Positions 16,855 through 24,826 of a DNA stretch of 64,000 nt are shown one piece after another; the first letter of the stretch is position 1, and every line of letters starts with the position of its first letter. Under the pieces are notes generated by a model, which worked only from the letters and a program-made list of their open reading frames with translations, made no database searches and had not been told where the DNA came from. The stretch spans positions 186,001 through 250,000 of the forward strand of contig JAHZIX010000045.1 in NCBI GenBank assembly GCA_022601195.1, written 5' to 3'. This stretch comes from Deltaproteobacteria bacterium (GTDB taxonomy: Bacteria > Acidobacteriota > Thermoanaerobaculia > Multivoradales > JAHZIX01). The translations under genes and the position numbers were made by a program.

Positions 16855-17388
16855 TTGCACCAATGGAAGCCGAAGAGCGTCGAGGTCCTGTTTTCTCATC
16901 CCCTGGTGGAGCTCCGCCGTCAACAGCTCATCGCCGCTGGCGAGCAACGCATGGCCTTAGTGCTTCAGATGCCGGACTGGGTAAATGTGATCGCCATTCT
17001 TCCGGACGATCAGGTTCTCTTCGTGCGCCAGTGGCGCTATGGGTTGGCTCAAAGCACCCTGGAGATCCCGGGAGGGGTTGTCGAGCCTGGAGAGGAAGAG
17101 CTCGTGGGCGCTCAAAGGGAATTGCTGGAAGAGACCGGCTACCGCGCTAGGACATGGAAAAGACTGGGTGAAGTTCACCCCAACCCAGCGATGCAAACCA
17201 ATCGGACGGGTACCTGGGTTGCAACGGACCTGGAGCGGGTGGGCGAGGCCGAAGGAGATGGAGAAGAAGAGCTCGAGCTGGTTCTTGTTCCTCTGAAGGA
17301 GGTTCCCCGTAGGATCGCCAACGGCGTCATCACTCACTCTTTGGTAGTAGCTGCTTTCTACCTCTTGAACTTGAACAGAGCGTCTTGA
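16855..17388 (+). CDS. Nudix hydrolase, ADP-ribose pyrophosphatase-like
   Basis: Hydrolyses nucleoside diphosphates linked to another moiety, most likely ADP-ribose. A complete Nudix box (G-x5-E-x7-REL-x-EE-x-G) lies at about 74-96, within 177 residues. Before it, VLFVRQWRYGLAQSTLEIPGG is typical of NudF/ADP-ribose pyrophosphatases. The start used is TTG at 16855, 6 nt after the previous gene; it has no good ribosome site, and the next in-frame Met (residue 33) would remove conserved N-terminal sequence. Confidence 0.87.
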   Translation: MHQWKPKSVEVLFSHPLVELRRQQLIAAGEQRMALVLQMPDWVNVIAILPDDQVLFVRQWRYGLAQSTLEIPGGVVEPGEEELVGAQRELLEETGYRARTWKRLGEVHPNPAMQTNRTGTWVATDLERVGEAEGDGEEELELVLVPLKEVPRRIANGVITHSLVVAAFYLLNLNRAS

Positions 17389-17512
17389 TTCTCCAAAGTC
17401 GAGAGCCCGCCCAGAGAGCGGCAACCACAACAAGGTTGAGACTTCAAAGGGTCTGCGGCCCAATCTTGTTGACCCGAAGGATTCTTTCTCGCGTGGTATT
17501 ATTCGCGTCGCA

Positions 17513-18001
17513 GTGAAAATTTCCAACAAAGGCGAGTATGGTATTCGGGCCATGCTATACGTGGCCACTCACGGCACGAAGCAGCCCGTCACCAGCCACC
17601 AAATCGCTCGGGAGCAGGGCATTCCAGAGCCCTATTTACGCCAAATTCTTGCTCTTCTTTCCAAGGATCGGCTGATCATTTCGAACCGCGGCCCTCAAGG
17701 TGGTCACAGCCTAGGGCGATCGGCTAGCGAGATAAACTTGACGGATATCTTAATGACTCTAGAAGGCCAGGTTACTTCTGTAGATCAGATCCTGGCTCTC
17801 CCGTGTAGCATTCAGGTCGGACCGCAGCACTGTGTTATTCGAGAGGTATTCCTAGGAGTCAAGAAAGCCGTTGATCAGATTCTCTCCGGCACCAGCTTGC
17901 AAGATCTCGTAGATCGCCAGCAAGTCATCCTGGACCAAGACATCTCTGTGCCTGCGGATCTTGGCCTACCACCGAGCCTGCTTCCTGTCGTCAAGAGTTG
18001 A
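17513..18001 (+). CDS. Rrf2-family transcriptional regulator
   Basis: A 162-residue winged-helix regulator of the Rrf2 family (IscR, NsrR, CymR). The N-terminus MKISNKGEYGIRAMLYVATH, the helix-turn-helix ITSHQIA-type stretch and the wing ISNRGPQGGHSLGR are typical. Only two cysteines stand in the sensor region (Cys98 and Cys107), so the three-Cys Fe-S site of IscR is incomplete, and CymR-like or other ligand sensing is possible. Start GTG. The next gene, 43 nt downstream on the same strand, is a cation/proton antiporter. Confidence 0.85.
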   Translation: MKISNKGEYGIRAMLYVATHGTKQPVTSHQIAREQGIPEPYLRQILALLSKDRLIISNRGPQGGHSLGRSASEINLTDILMTLEGQVTSVDQILALPCSIQVGPQHCVIREVFLGVKKAVDQILSGTSLQDLVDRQQVILDQDISVPADLGLPPSLLPVVKS

Positions 18002-18044
18002 CTCCTGAGCCATTTTCTTTTCTCTACATCAGAGCCCAAATAAC

Positions 18045-19946
18045 ATGATCCTCACGACCCTGGTCCTCGCAGTTTGCCTTGGAATCCTAGCCCAGACTCT
18101 GGCATCTCAGTTGAAGATGCCGGCCATTCTCCCTCTCTTGCTGTTGGGAATCGCCGCTGGCCCTAGCGGGCTGGGCCTTTTCGAACCCGCTTCCCTCGGG
18201 GGAACCCTAGAAGCTTTGATCCACCTTGGGGTTGCCGTCATTCTCTTCGAAGGAGGGCTCTCCTTGGACCCCCGGCGCCTCCGCAAGGTACAGGGAGCGG
18301 TCCGAAACCTGTTGACCATTGGAGTCGTCGTTTCCGGAGTGGGTGGAGCTTTGTTGGCTCACTACTTGGTAGGCATGTCCTGGCAAACCGCAGCACTTTT
18401 CGGTGCCATTGTTACGGTTACCGGTCCTACGGTCATTGCACCACTGCTGCGGCACACGATCGCCCCTCGGCCCGTTAAGACGATCCTGTTATCAGAGGGG
18501 TTGATCATCGATGGCATTGGTGCGCTGCTGGCCTACCTCGCTCTTCAGTACATCGAGCGGCAGGGAATGCCCATGGCTGCACTTGGGCAGGAAGTCATCA
18601 AGGTTACCGCCACCGGCCTGATCCTTGGCTTCGTCGGCGGAGCCATCGGCAAAAGCGTCATCAGCAGCCGACGGTTCGATGCGGAACTGAGCCACTTGAT
18701 CACCTTTGCCTTACTCATGTTGATGTACTGGGTTGCGGAGGGCCAGGCAGAGCAGTCCGGAATTCTGGCCGCGGTCGTGATGGGTTTTACCCTGTCCTCC
18801 TCCCGACTCCCGGACATGGGTGGCTTGAGAGATTTCAAAGAACATCTGACAACGCTGCTCATCTCAGTGCTTTTCGTTCTTCTCTCCGGCCAACTTCGCC
18901 TCGAGGAAATCCTCGGTCTCGGCTGGAACGGAGCCTTGGTGGCGGTGGGGCTGATCTTCGTAGTTCGCCCTCTGTCTGTTTTTCTTTCCGTTTGGCCGAA
19001 TCATCTCGGCCTCAAAGAGCGGTTTTTTCTCGCCATGACCGCCCCTCGAGGAATTGTGGCTGCAGCCGTAGCATCACTGGGCGCAAGGGAGTTGCACCAC
19101 GCCGGAGTCGAAGGCGGCTCCCTCCTGGAAGGCTTGGTTTACCTTTCAATCCTGGCCACCGGCGCCTGGGCGACGCTCATGTCCGTTGCCTTACCGATCT
19201 GGCTTGGATACCGCGACGATCGTTCCCGCAAGAGAGCGATCGTGATCGGCGCTCACCCCTTGGCAGAAGTGCTGGTTTCGATGGTGAGACGGAGCGGTCG
19301 AACCACGGTGGTAGTGGACTCCTCTTCCTGGAGGCTCGACAAATTCCGCCGCCAGAATCTCGAAACGGTGCGGGGCGATGCCCGCGACGCCGGCACCTTT
19401 GAAAAAGCCGGTGTGGAGAGCGATTCCATGGTGATCGCTGCGACCACCAACGACGAGCTGAATCTGCTCATCGGTGAATTGGTTCATCACGACTTCGACG
19501 TTCATCATCCGGTAGTGGCTCTGCAAGTTCCACCAGAGGACCTAGGCCGACGCTCGAGAGCTTGGATCGATGTTCTCAGTGATCGAGGGGTTGAGATCCC
19601 GCGATGGAACCGCCTCCTGGAGGAAAATAGAGCGGAGGTCGTGGAGATTCCTTGGGAAGAAAAACGGGTCAGGGAACGCATCAGGGACTTGGCTGAAGAA
19701 AAGCCCAAAGAGCTTCTCGTTTTAGGGGCCTGGAAGGGTGAAAGCCTCTCTCTTCGGGTATCCCTGGGGCCGAGCTCAGCTTGGGACAGCCTGACTCTCC
19801 TGGTCTCAGAAGGGGAGGCGAAACAGAGAATCCTCTCTCTTCTCGAGGAACTTGCCCAGGAGGCTGAAGAACCCTCGGCCGAGGACCCTAACCTCCTAGA
19901 TCCGCTCGCAGATGACGAATCTCTGCCGGCTCCCCAAGAACCGTAA
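18045..19946 (+). CDS. Cation:proton antiporter with RCK (TrkA-N) domain
   Basis: Inner-membrane monovalent cation/H+ antiporter of the CPA family, 633 residues. The transporter domain (about 1-385) has many hydrophobic helices, with GVAVILFEGGL and TVTGPTVIAPLLRHT typical of NhaP/Kef transporters. The cytoplasmic RCK_N domain (about 396-520) begins with RKRAIVIGAHPLAEVLVSMV. Its dinucleotide loop (GAHPLA) lacks the GxGxxG glycines, so NAD(H) binding is doubtful. A further domain and an acidic tail follow. The 3' end overlaps the convergent EIIA/RCK gene by 59 nt. Confidence 0.87.
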   Translation: MILTTLVLAVCLGILAQTLASQLKMPAILPLLLLGIAAGPSGLGLFEPASLGGTLEALIHLGVAVILFEGGLSLDPRRLRKVQGAVRNLLTIGVVVSGVGGALLAHYLVGMSWQTAALFGAIVTVTGPTVIAPLLRHTIAPRPVKTILLSEGLIIDGIGALLAYLALQYIERQGMPMAALGQEVIKVTATGLILGFVGGAIGKSVISSRRFDAELSHLITFALLMLMYWVAEGQAEQSGILAAVVMGFTLSSSRLPDMGGLRDFKEHLTTLLISVLFVLLSGQLRLEEILGLGWNGALVAVGLIFVVRPLSVFLSVWPNHLGLKERFFLAMTAPRGIVAAAVASLGARELHHAGVEGGSLLEGLVYLSILATGAWATLMSVALPIWLGYRDDRSRKRAIVIGAHPLAEVLVSMVRRSGRTTVVVDSSSWRLDKFRRQNLETVRGDARDAGTFEKAGVESDSMVIAATTNDELNLLIGELVHHDFDVHHPVVALQVPPEDLGRRSRAWIDVLSDRGVEIPRWNRLLEENRAEVVEIPWEEKRVRERIRDLAEEKPKELLVLGAWKGESLSLRVSLGPSSAWDSLTLLVSEGEAKQRILSLLEELAQEAEEPSAEDPNLLDPLADDESLPAPQEP

Positions 19947-20787
19947 GGCGATCGCCTTCTTGCAGCTGGGTACTGCCTCGCGGTACGACGATCTGGCCTC
20001 GTCGATGAATGAGGGCAACGAGAGCCGTCTCTGGAATCGGCAGATCCTTGAGCCGCTGACCGATAAAGTGATTGGTCTTACCACCCTGGCGAAGGGTGAG
20101 AGATAAGAAACGATCGTCCCTCAACAGGATCTCTTTGAGCTCCTGCTCTGTTTTCGCTTCTCTCCAATCATCCAGGAACCTCTCGTCGTCGACCCGTTCG
20201 GCGAGCTGAGCCAGGATTCGGAGATGTTGCCGGGGGTCCTCTTCCGGACTGACTAAGAAAAACAGGCTGAAGACGGGCTCCGACGGTGAGTGCTCGCCGT
20301 GGACGTCGGTGACATCGACATGAATTCCGGCCTCGGATCGCACCAGGACCATTTCGGGTTGGTCGATTCCGAAAAGACGGAGATGCGGTAGGCAGACACC
20401 CTTGGAAACCGGTGTCGCCCCGATCCGAGTTGCCTCCAAAAATCCCCGGGTCAGCTCCCCGGCACTAGCGGGCAGCGGCTTGCTCAGATGCTCGGCCACG
20501 TCGGCGGCCAACTCGTCGAAAGTTCCTTCCTCTCCTTCAGCAAGGTCGATCACCAAGGCGTTGGCGACCACTTGGTCGAAGGGGTCCTCCTCCCGAAGTC
20601 CCTTCTCCCGCATGATGTGACGGAGCTCCTGTTCGAGGCCCGAATCCATGCCCTGTTCCCCAAGACGGGCGAAGAGATGGAAAATGGCCCCACTCCGATT
20701 TACCCGCGAACGTCCGAAAAAGAAATACCAAAGACCACCCAGACAGACCAGGGCGAGGGTGAAAAGAGAGGGCAGGGGGCCCATCAT
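19888..20787 (-). CDS. C-terminal half of an APC permease: last helix, PTS EIIA-like and RCK_C domains
   Basis: A 299-residue product starting ATGATG directly after the TGA of the permease gene, in the same reading frame. It opens with a transmembrane segment (about 5-24, LFTLALVCLGGLWYFFFG) that corresponds to the last helix of an APC permease. A PTS EIIA type-2-like domain (about 65-215, with the possible phospho-His in VCLPHLR near 127) and an RCK_C/TrkA-C-like domain (about 225-297) follow. APC proteins with these extra domains exist as single chains. So this is either a separately re-initiated subunit or the product of readthrough. It overlaps the antiporter gene by 59 nt at the 3' end. 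Confidence 0.82.
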   Translation of the reverse strand: MMGPLPSLFTLALVCLGGLWYFFFGRSRVNRSGAIFHLFARLGEQGMDSGLEQELRHIMREKGLREEDPFDQVVANALVIDLAEGEEGTFDELAADVAEHLSKPLPASAGELTRGFLEATRIGATPVSKGVCLPHLRLFGIDQPEMVLVRSEAGIHVDVTDVHGEHSPSEPVFSLFFLVSPEEDPRQHLRILAQLAERVDDERFLDDWREAKTEQELKEILLRDDRFLSLTLRQGGKTNHFIGQRLKDLPIPETALVALIHRRGQIVVPRGSTQLQEGDRLTVLGEPAEIRHLRADLGG

Positions 20788-21981
20788 TCAAATGAAGACG
20801 AACGGCAGGAAGATGCCCACCAAGTGCATCCAGGGATAGAACGGCGAGCGGTACCCGGGGTCATAGGCCTCGATGCGGCTCTCCCGCATGACGATCACAG
20901 CCAGGCAGACCAAGGCGAACATGAGCAATTGAAAGGCGCTAGCGAGCTTGGCGATTTTCGCCGGATCCAGCAGAAGCAAGACGACTACGATGATCGTCAT
21001 GGTAGCCAAGATCCCCGGTACGGGAGTCTTCTTGCGATTGAGCTGACGAAAGACCCTCGGCAGCAATCGGTCCCGGCTCATAGCCAAGGGGTATCGCGAC
21101 GCGCTCATGGTCCCGGCATTGGCGACTGAAACGAAGGCGAACAGGGCAGCCGCTGAGACCATGGCTACCCCCCATCGACCAAAAAGTATTCCTGCGGCTT
21201 CAGCCACCGGGGTCAGGTTTCCTTTGAGGCTCTCCATGGGAACTACACCGACGATCACCGTGGTGATGAGGCCATAGAAAAGGATCGAGGTACCGAGGGC
21301 TAGAAAAACTCCCAGGGGAAGGTTGCGCTCCGGATCTTTAACCTCTTCGGAGAGGCTGGCAACTTTGGTCACCCCGACGTAGCTGATGTAAACGAAGCCG
21401 GCAGTCGACAGAATGGTCGCCAGGCCAGCGTCGAGGAAGCCCTCGAAGTGTTGGCCATTCAGGCGGGGAAGGCCTCCCCCCATGAAGATCCCAAGGATGG
21501 CCAACAGCCCTAGAACCAGGAGAACCTGGAGCTTGCCGCTCTTCTTGGCACCCAATAGATTCACCGCCCCTAGCACCAACGCTAACCCGATGGCGACGGT
21601 TTTGATGGGTACCGAGGGTACGAACAGGCCAATGTAAGCCCCCATTCCCACGAGAGCGAAGGCGACCTTCAGAATCAGAGCAATCCAGGTCCCCAGCCCA
21701 CCGATAGTGCCCACTCCAGGGCCGAGACTACGATCTAGGAAATAGTAGACTCCGCCGGCTCGGGGCATGGCAGTCGCCAGCTCCACGACGCAGAACATAG
21801 CTGGGATGAGAGGAACTGCAGCCAGCAGATAGGCGAGTACCAACGCCGGGCCCGCCTGAACCGCTGCCAAGCCCGGCAGTAGGAAGATTCCCGCTGAGAG
21901 GGTCGTACCGGTGGCAATGGCGTAGACATCGAGAAGGCCCAGCTCTTTGCGTAAGCGCTTCTCCTTATTCAGCTCTGCCAT
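20788..21981 (-). CDS. APC-family amino acid permease, ending at an in-frame TGA
   Basis: A 397-residue inner-membrane transporter of the amino acid-polyamine-organocation superfamily. The first helix carries TGTTLSAGIFLLPG, equivalent to the substrate-binding GSGIG region, and RAGGVYYFLDRSLGPGVG follows. The protein stops at GIFLPFVFI, within what would be helix 11, at TGA (20788-20790); the same frame reopens with ATGATG and supplies helix 12 and cytoplasmic domains. ATG at 21981 is used (a TTG stands one codon upstream). It follows the ATP synthase operon by 61 bp on the same strand. Confidence 0.83.
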   Translation of the reverse strand: MAELNKEKRLRKELGLLDVYAIATGTTLSAGIFLLPGLAAVQAGPALVLAYLLAAVPLIPAMFCVVELATAMPRAGGVYYFLDRSLGPGVGTIGGLGTWIALILKVAFALVGMGAYIGLFVPSVPIKTVAIGLALVLGAVNLLGAKKSGKLQVLLVLGLLAILGIFMGGGLPRLNGQHFEGFLDAGLATILSTAGFVYISYVGVTKVASLSEEVKDPERNLPLGVFLALGTSILFYGLITTVIVGVVPMESLKGNLTPVAEAAGILFGRWGVAMVSAAALFAFVSVANAGTMSASRYPLAMSRDRLLPRVFRQLNRKKTPVPGILATMTIIVVVLLLLDPAKIAKLASAFQLLMFALVCLAVIVMRESRIEAYDPGYRSPFYPWMHLVGIFLPFVFI

Positions 21982-22042
21982 CAAGGGCTAGAGCAAGGAA
22001 CGAAACGCCGAGAAAGGAATTTTCTTTTCGGCTGGTTTTCCG

Positions 22043-22444
22043 TCACGAGCGAGTCAACCGTCGCTGAACTCTCGCTCGCTCGTAGGCGGCGTCCCGAGCT
22101 TCGACGGAAGCCTCGTCGGAACCGGTGGCAGCACGGGCCTGCTCGAAAAGCTCGTCAACGGCAGCGCCGTCGAGCTCATCCACAGGGCGAGCCTGCTCCG
22201 TGAGCACGCTCAGGCGGTTATCCACCACCTGAGCGAAGCCGCCATCAATGAAAAGGCGCTGCGTCTCGCCACCGCTAGTGACTCGAAGAACACCGATCCC
22301 AACCTTGGCGAGCAGGGGCGCGTGATTCGGTAGGATGCCTATCTCGCCGTCGAAGGCCGGAAATGCCGCCGATGTCGCTTCGCAATCCAGAACCGCCCCT
22401 TCTGGGGTCACCACGCTAACGTGGAAGGTGCTCGCTCCAGCCAT
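22043..22444 (-). CDS. atpC: ATP synthase epsilon subunit
   Basis: The 133-residue epsilon subunit of F1, part of the rotor stalk, which couples and regulates ATP hydrolysis. The N-terminal beta-sandwich contains FPAFDGEIGILPNHAPLL, the family signature, and the C-terminal helical hairpin (about 90-133) is complete. The start ATG at 22444 lies 1 nt after the atpD stop; a longer upstream frame would overlap atpD and lacks homology. It is the last gene of the atp operon. Confidence 0.93.
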   Translation of the reverse strand: MAGASTFHVSVVTPEGAVLDCEATSAAFPAFDGEIGILPNHAPLLAKVGIGVLRVTSGGETQRLFIDGGFAQVVDNRLSVLTEQARPVDELDGAAVDELFEQARAATGSDEASVEARDAAYERARVQRRLTRS

Positions 22445-22445
22445 C

Positions 22446-23888
22446 TTACTTGAGCTCCTCGGCCCGCTTAGCGGCATCCTCGATGGTACCGACATACATG
22501 AAAGCAGCCTCCGGCAGGTGATCCCACTTGCCTTCGCAGAGCTCCTCGAAGGACCGAATCGTGTCCTCTCGGCTCACATAGACACCGGAGAAACCGGTGA
22601 ACTGCTCAGCCACGAAGAAGGCCTGGGACAGGAACCGCTCGATTCGGCGAGCTCGGTTTACGATAATCTTGTCCGATTCGCTCAATTCGTCGACACCGAG
22701 AATGGCGATGATGTCCTGAAGATCTTTGTACCGCTGGAGAATCTGCTGCACCTGGCGAGCAACGCTGTAATGGCGCTCGCCGAGGAACTCCGGAGCCACG
22801 ATTCGGCTACTGGAAGCCAGGGGATCTACCGCAGGGTAAATACCCTTTTCCGCGATACCCCGCTCCAAGTTCACCGTGCTGTCCAGATGAGTGAAGGCGG
22901 TGGCCGGCGCTGGATCGGTGTAGTCATCTGCAGGCACGTAGATCGCCTGAATGGAGGTCACAGCACCTTCCTTGGTGGAAGTAATCCTCTCCTGTAGCTC
23001 ACCCATTTCGGTTCCAAGGGTCGGCTGGTAGCCCACCGCGGACGGCATTCGTCCAAGCAGCGCCGAGACTTCGGAACCGGCCTGAGAGAAACGGAAGATA
23101 TTGTCCACGAACAACAGAGTGTCGGCGCCGGTTTGATCACGAAAATGCTCTGCCATGGTGAGCGCTGACAACGCCACGCGTAGACGAGCACCCGGGGGCT
23201 CGTTCATCTGCCCAAAGACCATCACGGTTTGATCGATGACGCTCTTTCCGGTGTCGCCGATCTTGGCTTCCTGCATCTCGAGCCAGAGATCGTTGCCTTC
23301 CCGAGTCCGCTCACCGACACCGGCGAAGCAGGAGTAGCCGCTATGAAACCGGGCCAAGCGGGCAATGAGCTCCTGAATGATCACTGTCTTACCGACACCA
23401 GCACCTCCAAAGAGACCAGCCTTACCGCCACGAACCAGAGGACAGAGGAGGTCGATGACCTTAATACCGGTTTCGAAGAGTTCCGTCTTCGCAGACAGGT
23501 CTGCGAGACGAGGTGCGGCGCGGTGAATGGGATTGCGCTGGGCAACCTCTACCGGTCCACGATCGTCAATCGGCTCTCCCACCATGTTGAAGACCCGGCC
23601 GAGAGTCTCCTCACCCACCGGAACGGTCACGGCACTCCCCGTGTCCTCGATGCGGGTGCCTCGGGCCAGTCCGTCGGTGGAGCCGAGAGAGACGGCACGG
23701 ATCTGCCCACCTCCCAGATGCTGCGCGACTTCGCACCAGAGCGTCTCCGTGAAGGTCTCCCCGAGCACCGTTCGAGATACGGGCACCTTGAGAGCGTTGT
23801 AAATCGCTGGCAACTTTTCCTCTGGAAACTGAGCGTCCAGGGTGGAGCCGATTACCTGAGTGACTGTGCCGAAGTTGGTCTCTGCCAT
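22446..23888 (-). CDS. atpD: ATP synthase beta subunit
   Basis: The catalytic F1 subunit, 480 residues, full length. The P-loop GGAGVGKT lies near 158-165, the catalytic Glu region GERTREGNDL is present, and the family signature in the second half is PAVDPLASSSR. DELSE, near the C-terminus (DELSESDKIIV), is the conserved DELSEED-type element. It lies between atpG (70-nt gap) and atpC (1-nt gap). Confidence 0.97.
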   Translation of the reverse strand: MAETNFGTVTQVIGSTLDAQFPEEKLPAIYNALKVPVSRTVLGETFTETLWCEVAQHLGGGQIRAVSLGSTDGLARGTRIEDTGSAVTVPVGEETLGRVFNMVGEPIDDRGPVEVAQRNPIHRAAPRLADLSAKTELFETGIKVIDLLCPLVRGGKAGLFGGAGVGKTVIIQELIARLARFHSGYSCFAGVGERTREGNDLWLEMQEAKIGDTGKSVIDQTVMVFGQMNEPPGARLRVALSALTMAEHFRDQTGADTLLFVDNIFRFSQAGSEVSALLGRMPSAVGYQPTLGTEMGELQERITSTKEGAVTSIQAIYVPADDYTDPAPATAFTHLDSTVNLERGIAEKGIYPAVDPLASSSRIVAPEFLGERHYSVARQVQQILQRYKDLQDIIAILGVDELSESDKIIVNRARRIERFLSQAFFVAEQFTGFSGVYVSREDTIRSFEELCEGKWDHLPEAAFMYVGTIEDAAKRAEELK

Positions 23889-23958
23889 GGGACGTTTCCT
23901 TGTCTCTATGCGAGTTTTCAGTTGCGGATCTGGAGTTGCAGTCGCTGCTTCTCGTTGC

Positions 23959-24822
23959 CTAATTCAGAGCGTTGGCGCCGCCGACGATGTCGAGAAGCTC
24001 CAGAGTGATCTGGGTTTGCCTCGCTCGGTTGTACTCTCGGGTCAGGTTACCGATCATGTCTTGAGCGGCCTCTGTCGCAGCCTTCATGGCCGCCATTCGG
24101 GCGATCTGTTCACTGACAGCAGCGTCGTTGAAGCTCTGGAACAGACGCATACGAACCGTTGCTGGCAAGATTTCGTTGAGCAATTTCTCGGCGGAGGGCT
24201 TGATCTCGTAACTCGTGCTCCCACTGCCCTCCGTGGCTGGCTGGGTCAGAGGCAGAAGCTGAAAAACTTCTGGAATTTGACGCCCGGCGGAGAAAAACCT
24301 CATGTAAGCAACGTGGACCGCGTCCACCTCACCGGAAAGAAAACGCTCGATGAGGTTTTGGCCGATGGGCTCGACCTGTTGGAAGCGAGGTTTGTCCTCG
24401 ATATCCGTAATCGACTCGACGGTGGGCCTCTGTTGAAAGCGAAAGGCGCTAACGCCTTTCTTTCCCACCATGTGAACGTCGGTCTCAATTCCTGCTGCCT
24501 TTTGCTCTCGGAGATGCTTGACAGCGGTGCGCAACACGTTGGCGTTGTAGCCACCACAAAGCCCTCGATTGCTGGTGAGAATGATCAGCGAAGAACGCTT
24601 GACGGTCTCTCGTGATTCCAGCAACGGATGCGCGAAATCCTCGGCAACACCGGAGAGATCGGCCACCAATTCGGCAAGCTTATCCGTGTAGGGGCGGGTC
24701 GCCACTGCACGGTTCAAGGCCGCTTGAAAACGGGCGGTAGCGATCAGCTGCATAGTGCGGGTGATCTTCTTGATGTTCCGCACCGCCTTACGGCGCTTGA
24801 CGATGGCTCTTCGATTCGCCAT
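23959..24822 (-). CDS. atpG: ATP synthase gamma subunit
   Basis: The 287-residue central-stalk subunit. The N-terminal helix (MANRRAIVKRRKAVRNIKKI, then TRTMQLIATARF) and the C-terminal helix (AATEAAQDMIGNLTREYNRA, then RQTQIT) are the typical coiled-coil pair, with the Rossmann-like part (LIILTSNRGLCGGYNANVLR) between. The start is 4 nt after the atpA stop. Confidence 0.95.
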   Translation of the reverse strand: MANRRAIVKRRKAVRNIKKITRTMQLIATARFQAALNRAVATRPYTDKLAELVADLSGVAEDFAHPLLESRETVKRSSLIILTSNRGLCGGYNANVLRTAVKHLREQKAAGIETDVHMVGKKGVSAFRFQQRPTVESITDIEDKPRFQQVEPIGQNLIERFLSGEVDAVHVAYMRFFSAGRQIPEVFQLLPLTQPATEGSGSTSYEIKPSAEKLLNEILPATVRMRLFQSFNDAAVSEQIARMAAMKAATEAAQDMIGNLTREYNRARQTQITLELLDIVGGANALN

Positions 24823-24826
24823 GGAC

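Noticed and set aside
17469..17502. TTGACC ... TATTAT promoter before the Rrf2 gene
   Set aside because: The spacer is 22 nt, too long for a sigma70 promoter, although both boxes look good.
20788..20790. TGA as selenocysteine codon
   Set aside because: It stands in a membrane linker, no selenoprotein family fits, and no SECIS-like hairpin is apparent directly downstream; re-initiation at ATGATG is simpler.
23229..24008. 259-residue plus-strand open frame
   Set aside because: Antisense to atpD and the start of atpG, without ribosome site or recognisable domain.
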